A stretch of 64,000 nucleotides of DNA from Chlorocebus sabaeus (Eukaryota; Chordata; Mammalia; Primates; Cercopithecidae), in contig NC_132911.1 in the NCBI RefSeq assembly GCF_047675955.1, positions 22,094,565 to 22,158,564 of the forward strand, in the 5' to 3' direction. A program made the translations under genes and the position numbers. The notes beneath the pieces are model-generated. The model searched no databases. It worked only from the letters and a program-made list of their open reading frames with translations, and was not told the origin of the DNA. Below, one piece after another: positions 34,301-46,295 of this stretch. Every line of letters starts with the position of its first letter. Positions within the stretch are counted from its first letter, which is position 1.

Positions 34301-37300
34301 AAGTGAGGGTCTTGGACCCCACCTGGGTCTCCAGAGTCCTGATGCAGCCTCTGGAATATAAGAGTCAAAGGTTCACCAGAGCACTCTGAAAGTAATATGA
34401 GTTTCTGAAAGAAAGGTCATCTATTTTAGAATAACTGGGGATTTTCCACCTTGCTGGGGAGCTTAGGAAATTCCACGCTCAGGAAAGGCATCCTTCCATT
34501 CCCCTCAACTGTCCAGATCAGTGGTGCTCAGTGTGGGCCTCAGCGTCACCTGGGAACTCCAGGGACACACATCCTCAGGTCTCGCCCAGCCCATGAGTTA
34601 GTTGGAGGCTGGAGGTGGGGCCCGGCGGCCTGCAGCACAGCAAGCCCACCCACAACGCTGATGCCCCGTATGTGACTGACGTGGCCGTCAGGCTCGCCTC
34701 AGCCCCATGACCAGCACCGTGGCTCTTCAGAGGCACTGTCTCTGCCCACATCCATTCCTGAGGATAGCAGTGCTAGGCTTCTGCAGTCACCCATCAAACT
34801 CTGGTTTCTCTGCTGGAAAACTAAGCTTTCCACAGCCACAGACAGTGCATCACAGACCCCTGATGCCCTCCTTGGTTCCGGAGCAAGCCACTGTGAACAC
34901 AGCACACCCTGGCTTCATTTATGCTCTGACAGTGCAGCTGTCTGCAGAAGCAGGAAGGAAAGGAAGCAACGGGTCACAGCAGCTCCTGAACTGGAAAGGC
35001 AGTGGGGACCGATCAAGAAAAATGTGACCCAAGTAACTCAGACCTGAAATAACTACAAAACAAACAACTGCAGACAAACTTCCAAATCCGGTCCTTGGCT
35101 TGTGACACACATAGTTTGGCAATGCTAGAGGCCAGGAGCAAGGTGCATGTTCAGACCGGCCCACGGCCCAGGAATTAGCACTGGCATGAGAATTCACGGC
35201 ACAGACCAAGACGGCCCCAGTCCCTGCACCGGTAGTCAGGGCTCACCAGGGCATGGTGGTGGTGGCGGCGGTGGTGGTGACGGCAGCTGCCAGGGAAGGA
35301 ATGTTTTCCTTTTGTGACAGTGCTTTGTAGGAAAGGTGTGTTTACACATCAGTAACTGGCCGAGGCTCAGGAGCTGGCATAAAATGGGAACAAATTCAAA
35401 TCACTGCCTCTATTAGGGACATTTCAAGCGTTTTCCTCGTAACTGCCGTACCAAGTAGGAGCAGGCTGGTCCTCAAATCCCACCCTTAGGTGCCCACTGC
35501 CCTGTGGCCCTTTGAATGGTGTCAGGAGACAGTGATGCTGCCATTTGCACTAGGCTCACAGACAGCCAAGCCAAGAGTGGATGGGCCCTTCTGGAGCAGG
35601 GGCTGTTTCAGTCGCCTTCTAGTTTGGCGGTGGGGGTGGGCAAAGGAAAGAGTGGGACATGGGCAGCCTTCGCTGGGGAGACAGGGTCCTGGACTTGGAG
35701 AAGAGGAGCTGAACTCTTCCTCCTTTATCAAATGGACATGCCTGTTTATAAAATGGGTGTGTCATGTGCCCCGCCAATCTCAAGGTCAGAAGAGCTCAGG
35801 TAGGTGAAATTTCTTCACAGCCATAACAGGGCATTATTCAGCAGCTGGAGTGGCCGAGGGGACTGAAGATGGCTTCTCCACTCTCCTGCTGCCTCTCCTG
35901 CATCTCTGGTCAATGTGCACGGCCTTTGGGCCTCCACGCTTGCTGTCTGTGTTTCAGGCCCTCTTCCCTTGACTCTACTTGTGTGGGTTACTCATTCCTT
36001 CAGGACTCTGCCCAGAGAACACTTCCCCAGGAAGGCCTCCCTTGACCCTGTCACTCTTTACCTCCTTATTTTTCTTGACCCAACACGCCATGACATGTCA
36101 TTATAATACGATCCGCTTGTGGACCTCCTGCAGGGCTTCCTCCTAGAACATAAGCGCCCAACTTGTCTTGCTGTTGAGTCTCTAGTGCTGAGAGTGCCTG
36201 GTACATGTGGGTTCTCAGTCAGTATCTGCTGAGTGAGAGGAAGTGGGCAGTCCTGGCCATACCCAAGTCTCTTTCAGGTCCCCGTCCCAGTGTGGTATAT
36301 GGACACAGCCCTCCCAACGGACCCAGGGAGGGAGCTGCAGAGGTCCACCCAGTCAGGGAGCCTTGCTGCCCACAACGATGACAGTGATGACAGGAGCGGA
36401 CGCCCCAAGAGCTGACCCTCGCCAGGCTCTGTTCTCAGTGCTTTACGTTGCTCATCCGACTTTATCTTCAACATGAGCCTATGCCACTCGGACTGGCACT
36501 ACCTGTGCTTCTCAGGTGAGGGAATGGAGGCTGAGCTAAGTCGGCTGTCCAGAGTCGTGCAGGGAGTGCTGAAGCTATTGATCAACCTTCGTCAAGTGCT
36601 TGCTGCTCTGGGGTGGGAGAGTCAAGGCCTTGGAGAAAGAACCTCAAGGAATGGTCTCCATCTCTCCCGGTTGCTCGTCGCCTCCTTCCTGGGACATGGC
36701 CTGTGGCAGGGGCTCTGGACACTCCTTTATTCCAGACCTGCCTGTGTCTCTAGGCTCCTGGGCCTAGTTCCTCCTTGTTTCAAACAAGAACTCCCCAGCC
36801 AAGAAACCTCCCCAAGGGCCCTGGCTGTTTCCCAGCACCTGCTGGCCCCCACTTCCCACGGGCCTCCCAGTGCCCTTTGTCATGACAGAATTATCTGGGG
36901 TATTTTTGGCCTTACACTTTAACCCAAGCTGTTCAAACACACAACAGCTTCCATTCTTGTTGCCACTGGAGCGCCCGTCCCAGCAGGACAGGGAGTTTTG
37001 TTTCTGCAGGAGGGAACGTGCTTCCCTTTCCCTCTGGACAGCCTGAGCCGGCGGCCAGGATTATGAAGCAGTGGAGGTATCTGATGGCAGAAGCTTCCAC
37101 CAGCTGCAGTACTGCCCTGACTGGAGTCCCAGGAGAGTCTTGCCCTAACACCCACATCCAGAGTGGGGTGGTGTGAGCTCTGTGCGAAGTGGGATCTGAC
37201 TGGTGAGGGGTAACTCAGGCTGCTTCTCAGGACACTGGGCACATGTCCTCTGAGTACAGTGACATCAGAGCCCTTGGAGGCCTGAGGGAGGAGGGTGCCC

Positions 37301-40300
37301 ACCTCTGCCCCACCTTACCAAGCCAGTGGTGCGGGTGGAAAGTCACCTACCCAGGTCAGCGTCGGTGCTCTTCTTCATGTCTTTCTGCAGCTTCCGGGTC
37401 TGCTCTTCCAGCCTGCAAGGCAGGGGACAGGCTGCTTGGGGTCTCATTCCTTCCCCCTACCTGAGCGAAGTCCAGGTGCTCTGGAGGGCCTGCCATGGAG
37501 GAGGAGAAGGGGATCTTCTCCGTGGGGACTTTTCCCACTCACAGAAGTGCCACTACACCCAAAAGTTACAAGTGAACGACTCTTGCGCGGCCATTGCTGG
37601 GGAACAGTTCTGGCAGCCTGGTGACCCGAACTGCCCTCAGCTTCCAGGGTACTCACGGGGCAAAGGGGCAGCCCAGGGAAGGGCACTGGGCAGACAACTG
37701 AGACCTGGCAGGGGGCCCTTGTCCCTCCCTACCTCCCACCTCATCTTTCTGGGGTTGACACTCACTGCTGAAGTTTTCCATACTCCCTTTCAAAGTCTCT
37801 CTCCACCTGCAACGAGAGAGATAACTCAATTATTGGAGAAATGACAACACGGTGGAAAAAACCTTCCAGCCTCCTGAAACTCTCTCCACACCCAGCCCCA
37901 GTCCGCAGAAAACAACACGGTCCGGTTCACACAAGCACTGACAGATCGCTCCTGACACGATATTCCTGTGTTCCCAAGTTAATTAAGTGTTTGATTTACG
38001 GAGGAAGGCTCCCCTCCCAGAAGGGCCAGCCAGGCAGGTGCCAGCGGACCGTGGATCTGCTCTTCCCAGCCTGGGGCAAGGCACTCGCTGCGTGCCCTCC
38101 TCACCCCAGGCTGGAGGTGGTCACGGTGCTCAGAACATGACTTGACTCCATCCAGGGAGGCAGCAGGGTGCAGAGGATTGGGTGGGTCTGGAGTTGGAGG
38201 CTGTCTCTGCCTTTTCCTAGTTTCCGGGTCCATGCAGGGCACCTCCCCTCCTACCCTGCCCTCCACTCAGGACCCCCTGCCCCTGCTGGGCTCAGGGTGG
38301 GTCAGGACCAATCATGCACTTGTGCTTTGTGATTGGGATGCATCAAACACAGACACTATGACTACTGACTCAGGCCAGGCTCTCTCCACTCCTGACTGGA
38401 TATCAACTCTCTCGAGAGCCAGCAACACTGAAACCAAATGGGTGAGTTCTGAACCCGGGGTTGCACTTGTTGCGGAAGATAAAGTCTAGTACTTTCTTCT
38501 GGTGCCTAGACTTCACTATTTGTAAAATGGAGCCTCATGATTGGTCTCTTATGGGCGTAGAATGGGAAGTAAACGACATCGAGAGGCAAAGGAGACTAAG
38601 CTAGAGGCCAGTCCTTCCTGCTCTCCCTGGCCAGAGCTGCAGCTGTCAGGGGCCAGCTTCAGGCTTCGTGCTCTGAGAAGTCAAAACCGCTAACTCACTG
38701 TCACAGAGCCCTCACTGTGTGCTTTACAAGAATGGAGTTCTCTGAACTCATCTCCAAGGCAGGTGTGACTATCAGACGATAGTACTGAGGAGGTCACTGG
38801 GAACCAGGTTATGTACCCTGGCCAAGGTCACCCCATTGATGAGGGGTAGGGTTGAGCACAGTGGGAATGGAACCCAGGCAGCCTGGTTCCACAGCCTGTA
38901 TTCATAACCATCATTCTCCTGGAAGGCATTTGCTGATAAATGAAAGCCCTGACCTAAGAAAGAAGTCTTCCTGGCTGCTCCCCGGGAATCCTGTCCCCAA
39001 GAGCCCTTGAGGGCTCTGAGGGTCAGGGAGTACATATCTGCAGAAACTGTCAAAGCCACACTATTCCCACCACTGCCTTCCAGCAACGCTGACCTGATGA
39101 GAGTATTCTAAGCCCATCAACCTTAGCATTCCACGTTTGGATTTAGATTAATTCAACATAGCCCTGGAATGACAAAACAGCATTCACGTTACAAACGAGG
39201 AGCCCGAAGCCCAGAGGCAGGAGTAACTTCCCTAAGGACGCAGGACATTCCGGTGGCAATGCAAGGCTAGAATCCAGAGTCCTGGTTCAGGTCTTTTTGT
39301 TTCAAATTTCAACAACATTCATTCCTACGGACATGTATTGAGCACCTATTAAGTGCGATGCATTCTGCCAGGTTCTGGGGATACCCTGGTGATTCAAACA
39401 GACATGGGCCCTGGTGGTGGAGATAAACAACAGCCAGATACAAATCTACATGCTGACTATGATGGGCCTTTTGGAGAGCAAGGATGAGGCCAGAGAGAGT
39501 TAGAGAGTCTGCTTAGCTCTGGCTCTCCAGGCACAACAGACTCCTTGCATAGAGATAGCTTACCTTCCTCATTTCAACTGTAAAATCCAGAAGCAGGAAA
39601 AAAGGCTCTTTTCCTTACTTTATGATCCTAGCATCTAGAATCTTCCACAAAACTGTGACGTACAATCCACCATTGGTGCCCCCGCCTCCCATCCTACAAT
39701 CTTTCTTCCTCTTTTCAACAGACTCTTTCTCCATCCAGGAACCCAATATTTTTATCATTACTTTCCTTAGGATCTAGCAAAAGCTACTCATAAGAAAAAA
39801 ATTCAAAATTCACTCCCACTAGTGCACAAATGCTTGATGAGCGTTTAAAGTGCTGCCTGTCCCAGAGGATTTGCAAGTTTGCAGGAACCAAAGTCTTAGT
39901 TAGCTAAAGGAACGGAAAGGCTCATGGTGTGACTGCAGGTGGGAAATTTGCTTTGGTGTGAAGGAGCTTTGCCGGGGCCCTTGAAAGTCTGTACTTTGGT
40001 GTCAGCCTAGTTTTCTGGAGCAGGGCTAGAAGAATGCAGTTTAGAGGCATGAGCAGAGACAGGTAAGATATGAACTCTGATACTAGCTGTGGAGCCCTGA
40101 CAGTACTGAGCATTTTTTTTTTTTCTTTTTTTTTTTTTTTGAGACAGAGTTTTGCTCTGTTGCCCAGGCTGGAATGCAGTGGTGGCATCATGGCTCACTG
40201 CAGCCTTGACCTTCTAGGCTCAAGCAGTACTCCTGTCTCAGCCTCCTGCATAGCTGGGACTATAGGCATATGCCATTATGCCTGGCTAATTTTTAAAAAA

Positions 40301-43300
40301 TTTTTGTGGAGACGGGATTTTGCTATGTTGCCTAGGCTGGTCTTGAACTTCTGGCCTCAAGTGATCCTCTTGCATTGGCCTCCCAAAGTGCTGGGATTAC
40401 AGGTGTAAGCCACCTCACCCAGCCAACTTTAGGTGGCTTACAAGGAAATAGCTGATAATAATATCTACCTTAGTGGTTCCTTTTGAGGATTAAGAGGCAG
40501 TGCGTGCAGAACAGACTGCAAGGCGCCTGGCCCACGGCAGTGCTCACTAAATGTTAGTTTCTGTGTTTTTCTCCTGCTCACTGGGGTGTTGGGAAGACCA
40601 GAGCAATCTGGGGCTGAAGGCTGGGCTATAAACCTGTTTGCAGAGAGGAGAAGCTGCTCCAAGTACACAGGAAACCGGCAGCCAGGGAAACTCTGATGTT
40701 GGCTAAGGGTGGAGCCCCATGCTTGGGTGCTGTGACAGTGCTCTGGCTCCCTTTACTAGACACACATTTTTTAATTTTTTTATTTTTTTGAGACGGAGTT
40801 CCACTCTTGTCACCCAGGTTGGAGTGCAATAGTACGATCTCAGCTCACCGCAACCTCTGCCGCCCGGGTTCAAGGGATTCTCCTGCCTCAGCCTCCCAAG
40901 TAGCTGGGATTACAGGCATGCGCCACCATGCCCAGCTAATCTTTGTGTTTTTAGTAGAGACGGGGTTTTGCCATGTTGGTCAGGCTGGCCTCGAACGCCT
41001 GACTTCAGGTGATCATCCCCCGTGCCTCGGTCTCTCAAAGTGCTGGGATTACAGGTGTGAGCCACTGTGCCCAGCCTGCTAGACACAGCCTTCTTTTTTT
41101 TTTTTTAGACAGTCTCACTCTGTCATTCAGACTGGAGTACGGTGACACAACCTCTGCTCACTGCAACCTCTGCCTCCCAGGCCCAAGCAATTCTCATGCC
41201 TCAGCCTCCTGAGTAGCTGGGACTATAGGAGTGAGCCACCACACCCGGCTAATTTTTGAATTTTTTTTTTTTTGGTAGAGATGGGGTCACCATGTTACCT
41301 GGGCTGGTCTTGAACTCCTGGCCTCAAGTGATCTGCCTGCCTTGGCCTCCCAAAGTGCTGGGATTACAGGCATGAGTCACCGCACCTGGCCCACATCTTT
41401 CTTCTAACTTTGCAGGATATGATAGCTGAGCAGCATCTTTACTTACTAAAAGTATTTATTTCCAGAAAGAGAAAATTAAAACTAAGCACTACTTGGCTCA
41501 AACCAAACTCTCCTAGAGATCCAGAACACACAGGGGGTGCTCTTTGGGAGGGGTGCTGAGTGTCAGCTGTACCCTGGGGCCCCAGCCTTTGGCTCCCTTC
41601 CTCTCTTTTGCAGTCCCCCAAGTGTGCCGATGTGTGTGGGATGTCAGAGAACACCTGGTCTCCCTGGCTGGGGACTGTTTGGACTTGTATCGGGAGGGAC
41701 TTCAGGTTTTCAGCTAGGTTGGATCATTCTGGAAGCTGAGGAACTCGAGGTCTCACAATGAAGCCGAGGAGCAGGCTGGGGGCGGGAGTGCGTTTTCTAC
41801 TTGGTGCCGCTCAAGGCCATCTGACAGCCTGAGAGGAGTTCGGACACATTTCACCTCCCTGCTTCCAGCGGCCGGGGCGTGTTGCTTCTCTAGCTCACTG
41901 GTCCGAGAGCTCTCTCCTTCACTGGGGAAAGATGCACGGGGACACTGCCAGAATTCTAGCCTCTCAGATAATGGCTAAGGGACCAAAGGGACACACTGGA
42001 GCCTCATTCTGAGGAAAAGAGCCAGACAGAAAAGATCTGAACATCTTTGAATGCTTGATGCCTTTGCCAAAAAGGCAATTGGACCCCAGTCAACAATGCA
42101 AGTATAAACACATGTGCATGGACCGTCAGGGGATCAGGGCAAGCTGGGCCAGGCTGGCGAGGTTAGTGCAGGGAGAACCAAGCCCCAGACACTACCTTTG
42201 GCCACTCCCTGCATTCATTCTCCAAGGCCCACGGTGGGAGGAAGGGGTTTTGCTGTTCCCTGCTCTATTGGCAGTGCACAGGTCACGCCCTGGCACAGAG
42301 TGGGAACTCAGTATTAAGTGAATGAACAGGCTGAGTTCCCACCCAAACTTATGCTCATGGTGAAGTGAAAAAGGAAACTGGCAGGCAGGGCTGGGGCTCT
42401 GATCCCAGGGCTGAGGTGCATCTGATCGGAGTCTGAGAAGCCCAGAATCCTCAGCACTCTGGGAAGCCCCCTCCTTCAAGGGATGCTCTGGGTGGAAAGT
42501 GGGCTCCCTGTAGGTGTGTTCTAGCAGGATTAATGAGGCTAAGGGCCCTGTCGCCTGGCAGGTGAAAATCCTTCTCCAGTGGCGAGGCTGCATGTGGCCA
42601 GACTCTCTTCGCCCTAACTTTGCAGAGCACCCACCTGGCTAGGAACCTTGGAGTGCATGTTCCTTGTGTGCAAGACTCACAGTAACCCTTGCTTCAGGGG
42701 GACATGAAGAGCAAAGCTTTGAAGAGCTCTTCCATCTTCCCAGGTTATGCAGGAAGGTGCGGTGGCTTCTTTCTATGCTAAGATGCTCCAGTCACTTTAT
42801 GGGACCTGGGGAGCGGGAGGGGACTGGGTGGAAGGTGAGGATAGGGACTGGGGGAGCTTTCGTTCCTCCACCTCAGTTCTAATGGTCAGCCCCAGCAGCA
42901 ACAAGTCATTCTAGCCAAAGCCTTGACAATAATGGAATTTGTGTTAATAACCTGGGCACAGGAGAACAGTGAGGGTAGGGACACAATGCTGTCTTTGTGC
43001 CTGACAGTTGGGTGCCCTGAGCCAAAAACCTCCTGAAACTCCCTGAAGATAACATGAGCATTTCTTCCCATGACAGGGGCTCCATGACTTCCAATAACCC
43101 AGGCAGCCACAGCTGCTCCCCTCCCTGAAAGTGCCTGGGCAAGAACAACAGAGTGCGTCACTGCTGTCCGAGGGCAGCTGCCAGAGATGCTGAGACAGCC
43201 ACACAGCCCAGGCCTGTTTTGGGGGCCGGGAGGGGGTGGTGGGTGGGGAACCAGACTGAAGAGGCAGGGTCTTGCTACTTCTACTTTAGTGCCTCTGGGG

Positions 43301-46018
43301 AGTGGAGGGGTATAGGCCAGGGAAGCAAATAACTACTCCAAGTTGTAGCTCAGCTGTGATTCCTTGTGAGAGATCAAAGGCCTAGCCGACTTCGTTGCAT
43401 TGGGAAATCTAGCTGCGTGGGACAGGCTGAGTCCCTGATGGTTCATAAAGAGGATCAAATCAACCAGCTTCCTGTGATGGAGTTAATATTAACTGGGGAC
43501 TTATTTTGTGCCAGACACTGTGTTAGGTGCCTTCAATGTATTACCTTGTGTGAGCCTCAAAGTAACATCTGTGACACAGGTACTGTCATCATCCTCATTT
43601 TACAAATGAGAAAACAAAGGCTCCAGAGGTTAATGAACTTGCCCAAGGTCACAGACAGCATGTGGTAGAGCCAGGATGTGGACCCAGGGCGCCAGCCTCC
43701 CAAACCTGGCTTCTTTAACCTCTACCTGACCCCAAGTCTATTAGAGAGCAGGTGCCATAATCAGAGACCACAATTCCATCTCCAGCAAGACAGATGTGAG
43801 AAAGGGAAGAGGGACGCCCTGTGTGCATCTGCCCTCACTGCGACTCCTTGCCACTCCTTAGATGAACGGAGCCAGAGATCTTGCCACCAACACACTGGCA
43901 AAGCAGCTGGTTTGCCTACACTTTCTGTGGAGAACAAAGTTCATTTTGATAAAGATTGGGGTGCTGGGAAGGTTTTTGTTTGTAGTGAGCATTCAGAATA
44001 AAAGGCCCCTCTTGAAACCACTTCTCTTTCAGATCTGTCATGGATTAAACTCTGGAGACTCAAAGCCACACCTTCCCACTTCCTGCAGCCGGCTAGAGCC
44101 CAACATATGCACACCCAGATTCTTTGGACTTCAGCTGAGAGCCTCCACAGATGGTCAGCCTCTGCATGAGAGGTCATCGCTGAGTTGGTCAGCAATCTGC
44201 CTCTGCATGAAGCAGAGGGCCCCCTCCCCAGCTTTTTTTTTTTTTTTTTTTTTTAACAGACAGGGTCTCAGTCTATTACCTAGGGTGGAGTGCAGTGGTG
44301 CAATCAGAGCTCACTGTGGCCTTGAACTCCTGCGCTCAAGCAATCCTCCTGCTTTAGCCTCCCAAGTAGCTGGGACTACAGGCGTGCATTTTTTCTTGTA
44401 GAGTTGGGGTCTCTCTTTGTTGCCCAGGCTGGTCTCAAAATTCTTGCTTGAAATGATCCCCCTACCTGGGCCTTCCAAAGTGTTGGGATTACAGGCATAA
44501 GCCACTGTACCCTGTGAGGGTGCTTTTAACTTGGGCCTGCTCCTCTCAAGTGATCTTACTATGGATTTGCTAGAGATGGAGCCATTGGTCAGATGTGTGC
44601 CAAACTTCTCACCAGACTGAAGCAATCTCTTTCCTATGCTTTTGAGAGCTCTGCCAAGGAGGGGAGAAGCTAGTAAGACAAGAACTGTCAGGGGCTGCGA
44701 TGACAGACGAGGGCCTCTGCCACCAGCACAGCACCGGACTTTCTGTAGCTGTCACATCAGAGAGGCTCTACAGTTGTGGTCTCCCATGTTAAAACCAAGA
44801 GACCCACTCAGATTTGTGGGTCAGGAGGTTGAAAAGGCTATTTTGCACTGGGATTCCAAAACAATGGGAGGGCCTCACAGCCTAGGCAAGCATCAGGCAA
44901 TGGAAAGAGTATCGGCCAGGGGCTGACGCCTGAGTTCTAACTCCAGCTTTGCCAGTGTGGGGTTTTCATAACTTGAGAAAGTCGCTGCAACTTTCCACGG
45001 GCCTCATTTTCTTCATCAAGAAAAATCAGGAGGTTGGACTAGATGATCTCTACGAGCTTCCAGCTCTAACTTCCTAAGAATCTATGATTCTCTTCCTTTC
45101 CCATTCTGGAGATAAGAACATTCTAGGGATAAAAACTGTGGGCTTGGCTGGGCACGGTGGCTCAAGCCTGTAATCCCAGCACTTTGGGAGGCTGAGACGG
45201 GCGGATCACGAGGTCAAGAGATCGAGACCATCCTGGCTAACACAGTGAAACCCCGTCTCTACTAAAAAAATACAAAAAACTAGTCGGGCGAGGTGGCGGG
45301 CGCCTGTAGTCCCAGCTACTTGGTAGGCTGAGGCAGGAGAATGGTGTGAACCCAGGAGGCGGAGCTTGCAGTGAGCTGAGATCCTGCCACTGCACTCCAG
45401 CCTGGGTGACAGAGCGAGACTCCATCTCAAAAAAAAAAACAAAAAAAACTGTGGGCTTACAGAGGGGTAGGATTCAACCTTCCCTTCCTGCTGAGTGACT
45501 GGGTCATGGCCAAGAATGCATTTGGCAGTTGGGACAAACAGGCTGAGGCCACTGGGAAAAGCTTCCTGGACTTTTCAGCAGCTGAGGTAACAGAAATAAA
45601 CGCCTGGGCAATATCTTTGGTGGGGGCCTCTGTTTCAGGAACTCTCTCAGGAAAAGTGTAGACCGCAAGCCAGTCCCTAGAGGCGGACTGTTCTAAAGCA
45701 GTATCTTTCTCTACATTTTTGTAATCCACCTCTTCCACCTGCCCAAGGACGATAAAGAGCCCAGGCTAACCTTTCCTAGGGGAAATGTCCCAGGACAGGA
45801 GGCCTCCCTAAGCCCCAGTCTGTGTGAGGTTCTAGATCCGCATAAGCGGGAATAAGGCCCAGGTTGCCGTCTTCCCAGCCCCAAGATGTGTTGATTCAAA
45901 GCTTTGGTTCTATGCAAAGGCCATGTGATACAGAACGGAATCTCACAGCACAACAATCGAGTTACTCACTGTTTTGGGCACAATCTGTTTCTTGGGCTGC
46001 CCAATCTTAAAAGGAATC
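22318..46018 (-). CDS. BIN3: BIN3, bridging integrator 3 (N-BAR domain protein), 5' end beyond the window
   Basis: In the family, BIN3 is a cytoplasmic BAR-domain protein that dimerises on curved membrane and links to actin, cytokinesis and Rac/Cdc42 signalling. It is regarded as a tumour-suppressor candidate. In coding order the exons are 45970-46018, 37766-37806, 37351-37412, 31279-31415, 30814-30854, 25097-25238, 24782-24916 and 22318-22464. All have GT-AG borders. They hold 754 of the 762 coding bases of a 253-residue protein. The missing 8 bases encode Met-Ser and part of Trp3. The protein is nearly all BAR domain (about residues 9-232). It shows the basic N-terminus (IPFKIGQPKKQ), helix 1 around VERDFEREYGKL, and the long charged coiled-coil helices (QDYRRLQAKVEKYEEKEK, REELRPVREDFEAKNRQLLE). 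The acidic tail ends ALSIVADD. There is no SH3 domain, as expected for BIN3. The frame is intact. Confidence 0.95.
22465..24781. other. BIN3 last intron, no further gene seen
   Basis: This is GC-rich single-copy intron of about 2.3 kb without Alu elements. Open frames on either strand have no recognisable protein similarity and no splice support. Confidence 0.6.
25300..25425 (+). repeat. L2 LINE fragment
   Basis: The typical L2 3' phrase is visible: TGAGCACCTACTAAGTGCCAGACCCTGCTCTAGG, then an AACAAGACAGATGAGGCCCTG-type end. It is short and diverged. Confidence 0.65.
26407..26694 (-). repeat. Alu SINE
   Basis: A reverse Alu without a poly-T tail starts at GACAGAGTCTTGCTCTCTCACC and ends CGCGGACGGCC. 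Both arms are present. Confidence 0.93.
31640..31815 (+). mobile_element. MER5A-like hAT-Charlie fragment
   Basis: Wording resembles the MER5A middle: CTAATTCAGTAAACTTGATACC, GCATTTAAAACCACCTCTCCAGGTGGT. It is diverged and the ends are not clear. Confidence 0.5.
31846..32043 (+). mobile_element. hAT-Charlie non-autonomous element
   Basis: The internal phrase GGGCCCAATAGTAAATATTTCAGGCTTTGAGGGCC and the CAATAAAACTTTATTGACAAA segment, ending TTGTCAACCCCTG, match a common hAT-Charlie SINE-length transposon. The 5' terminal bases are lost or diverged. It includes a decoy AATAAA. Confidence 0.7.
33551..33848 (-). repeat. Alu SINE
   Basis: A full-length reverse Alu opens with poly-T and GAGACGGAGTTTCGC and ends GAGCCACTGCGCCCGGCC. 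It is close to the AluS consensus. Confidence 0.96.
34024..34165 (+). repeat. Alu left-monomer type element (FLAM or truncated)
   Basis: A single sense arm runs from GGCTGGGCGTGGCAGCTCATGCC to a CAACAAAAATAAAG tail. It is about 140 bases. Confidence 0.8.
34515..34680 (+). mobile_element. MER5A-like hAT-Charlie element
   Basis: It starts with CAGTGGTGCTCAGTGTGGGCC. The GGAGGTGGGGCCCGGC segment and a GCTGATGCCCC segment follow, as in MER5A. The 3' terminal repeat is not well preserved. Confidence 0.65.
35248..35288 (+). repeat. GGT/GGC trinucleotide microsatellite
   Basis: The tract reads GGTGGTGGTGGCGGCGGTGG and continues with GTGGTGACGGCAG. It is purely intronic. Confidence 0.85.
35990..36235 (+). 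repeat. L2 LINE fragment
   Basis: The L2 3' wording is recognisable: CCAGGAAGGCCTCCCTTGACC, then GAACATAAGCGCCCA, then AGTGCCTGGTACATG. The orientation is sense. Confidence 0.6.
38690..38925 (-). repeat. MIR SINE
   Basis: Reverse MIR wording: CCTGGCCAAGGTCACC, GGAATGGAACCCAGGCAGCCTGG. It is diverged. Confidence 0.6.
39310..39440 (+). repeat. L2 LINE fragment
   Basis: The phrase ATGTATTGAGCACCTATTAAG and the following TGCCAGGTTCTGGGGATACC are typical of the L2 3' region. Confidence 0.65.
40112..40425 (-). repeat. Alu SINE (AluJ-like)
   Basis: A reverse Alu has poly-T interrupted by one C. Its diverged arms (GCATAGCTGGGACTATAGGC) suggest an old J-type copy. Confidence 0.93.
40773..41078 (-). 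repeat. Alu SINE
   Basis: A reverse full-length Alu runs from TTTTTTGAGACGGAGTTCC to GAGCCACTGTGCCCAGCC. Confidence 0.95.
41092..41393 (-). repeat. Alu SINE
   Basis: A reverse full-length Alu abuts the previous one with only about 14 bases between them. An extra T-run in the middle linker marks an older copy. Confidence 0.94.
43480..43740 (-). repeat. MIR SINE
   Basis: Reverse MIR order: CATTTTACAAATGAGAAAAC, then CTTGCCCAAGGTCAC, then GAGCCAGGATGTGGACCCAGG. It is fairly complete. Confidence 0.75.
44233..44516 (-). repeat. Alu SINE (AluJ-like)
   Basis: A reverse Alu opens with about 22 T residues. The diverged right arm and shortened mid region (GGCGTGCATTTTTTCTTG) suggest an old copy. Confidence 0.92.
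44905..45080 (+). repeat. MIR SINE
   Basis: Sense MIR wording: GCCTGAGTTCTAACTCCAGC, a GTCGCTGCAACTTTCC segment, and GTTGGACTAGATGATCTCTACG. It is diverged. Confidence 0.65.
45146..45448 (+). mobile_element. Young Alu of the Old World monkey AluYR type with intact target duplication
   Basis: This is a full-length sense AluY. It carries GGCTCAAGCCTG, GAGACGGGCGG, ATACAAAAAACTAG, GGGCGAGGTGGCGGGCG and GTGAGCTGAGATCC. As I recall them, these changes mark the cercopithecid AluYR group and separate it from the ape AluY consensus. A perfect 15-base target duplication, AAAAACTGTGGGCTT, flanks it at 45131-45145 and 45444-45458. The second copy merges with the poly-A tail. The element lies about 520 bases from a BIN3 coding exon. 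Confidence 0.9.
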
Positions 46019-46295
46019 CTATAAAAGAAAGAGACAAAGAGGGATATTGTGAGAAGTGGGGAAGGATGCAGTTGAAAGTATCAGTACAGTACAGGCCACT
46101 TTCCTCCAGGAGGGTGAGGAAGCCTGGCCATGGCTTGCTACTTGCTACTTGGACCACGTGCCCTGGTGGGCATACAACCATGGCATCTGGGCTTGGTTAG
46201 AGAGAGGTCCTCCCACCTACAGTGTCAGACGCAGGTTGTTCTGCCCCAGAACATCTTTGCTACTGATAGTCTGTCATTTAAAGACAATGAAAAGG

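Larger units (their letters stand above)
31416..37350. other. BIN3 intron with hAT elements, Alu, L2 and MIR
   Basis: This is an intron of about 5.9 kb. The recognisable repeats are listed separately. The rest is single-copy sequence without exon-like content. A GGT/GGC-rich microsatellite lies at 35248-35286, an L2 tail at about 35990-36235, and a reverse MIR at about 36410-36580. Confidence 0.55.
37807..45969. other. BIN3 intron between second and third coding exons, repeat-rich
   Basis: This is an intron of about 8.2 kb. It holds reverse MIR pieces (about 38690-38920, 39170-39290, 43560-43730), an L2 fragment (about 39310-39440), a cluster of three reverse Alus (40.1-41.4 kb), two further Alus and a sense MIR (about 44905-45080). 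No coding exon besides those of BIN3 was recognised. Confidence 0.6.

Noticed and set aside
43862..44401. 179-codon open frame on the + strand
   Set aside because: The C-terminal part is Alu-derived and the remainder has no similarity. It lies in a BIN3 intron on the opposite strand.
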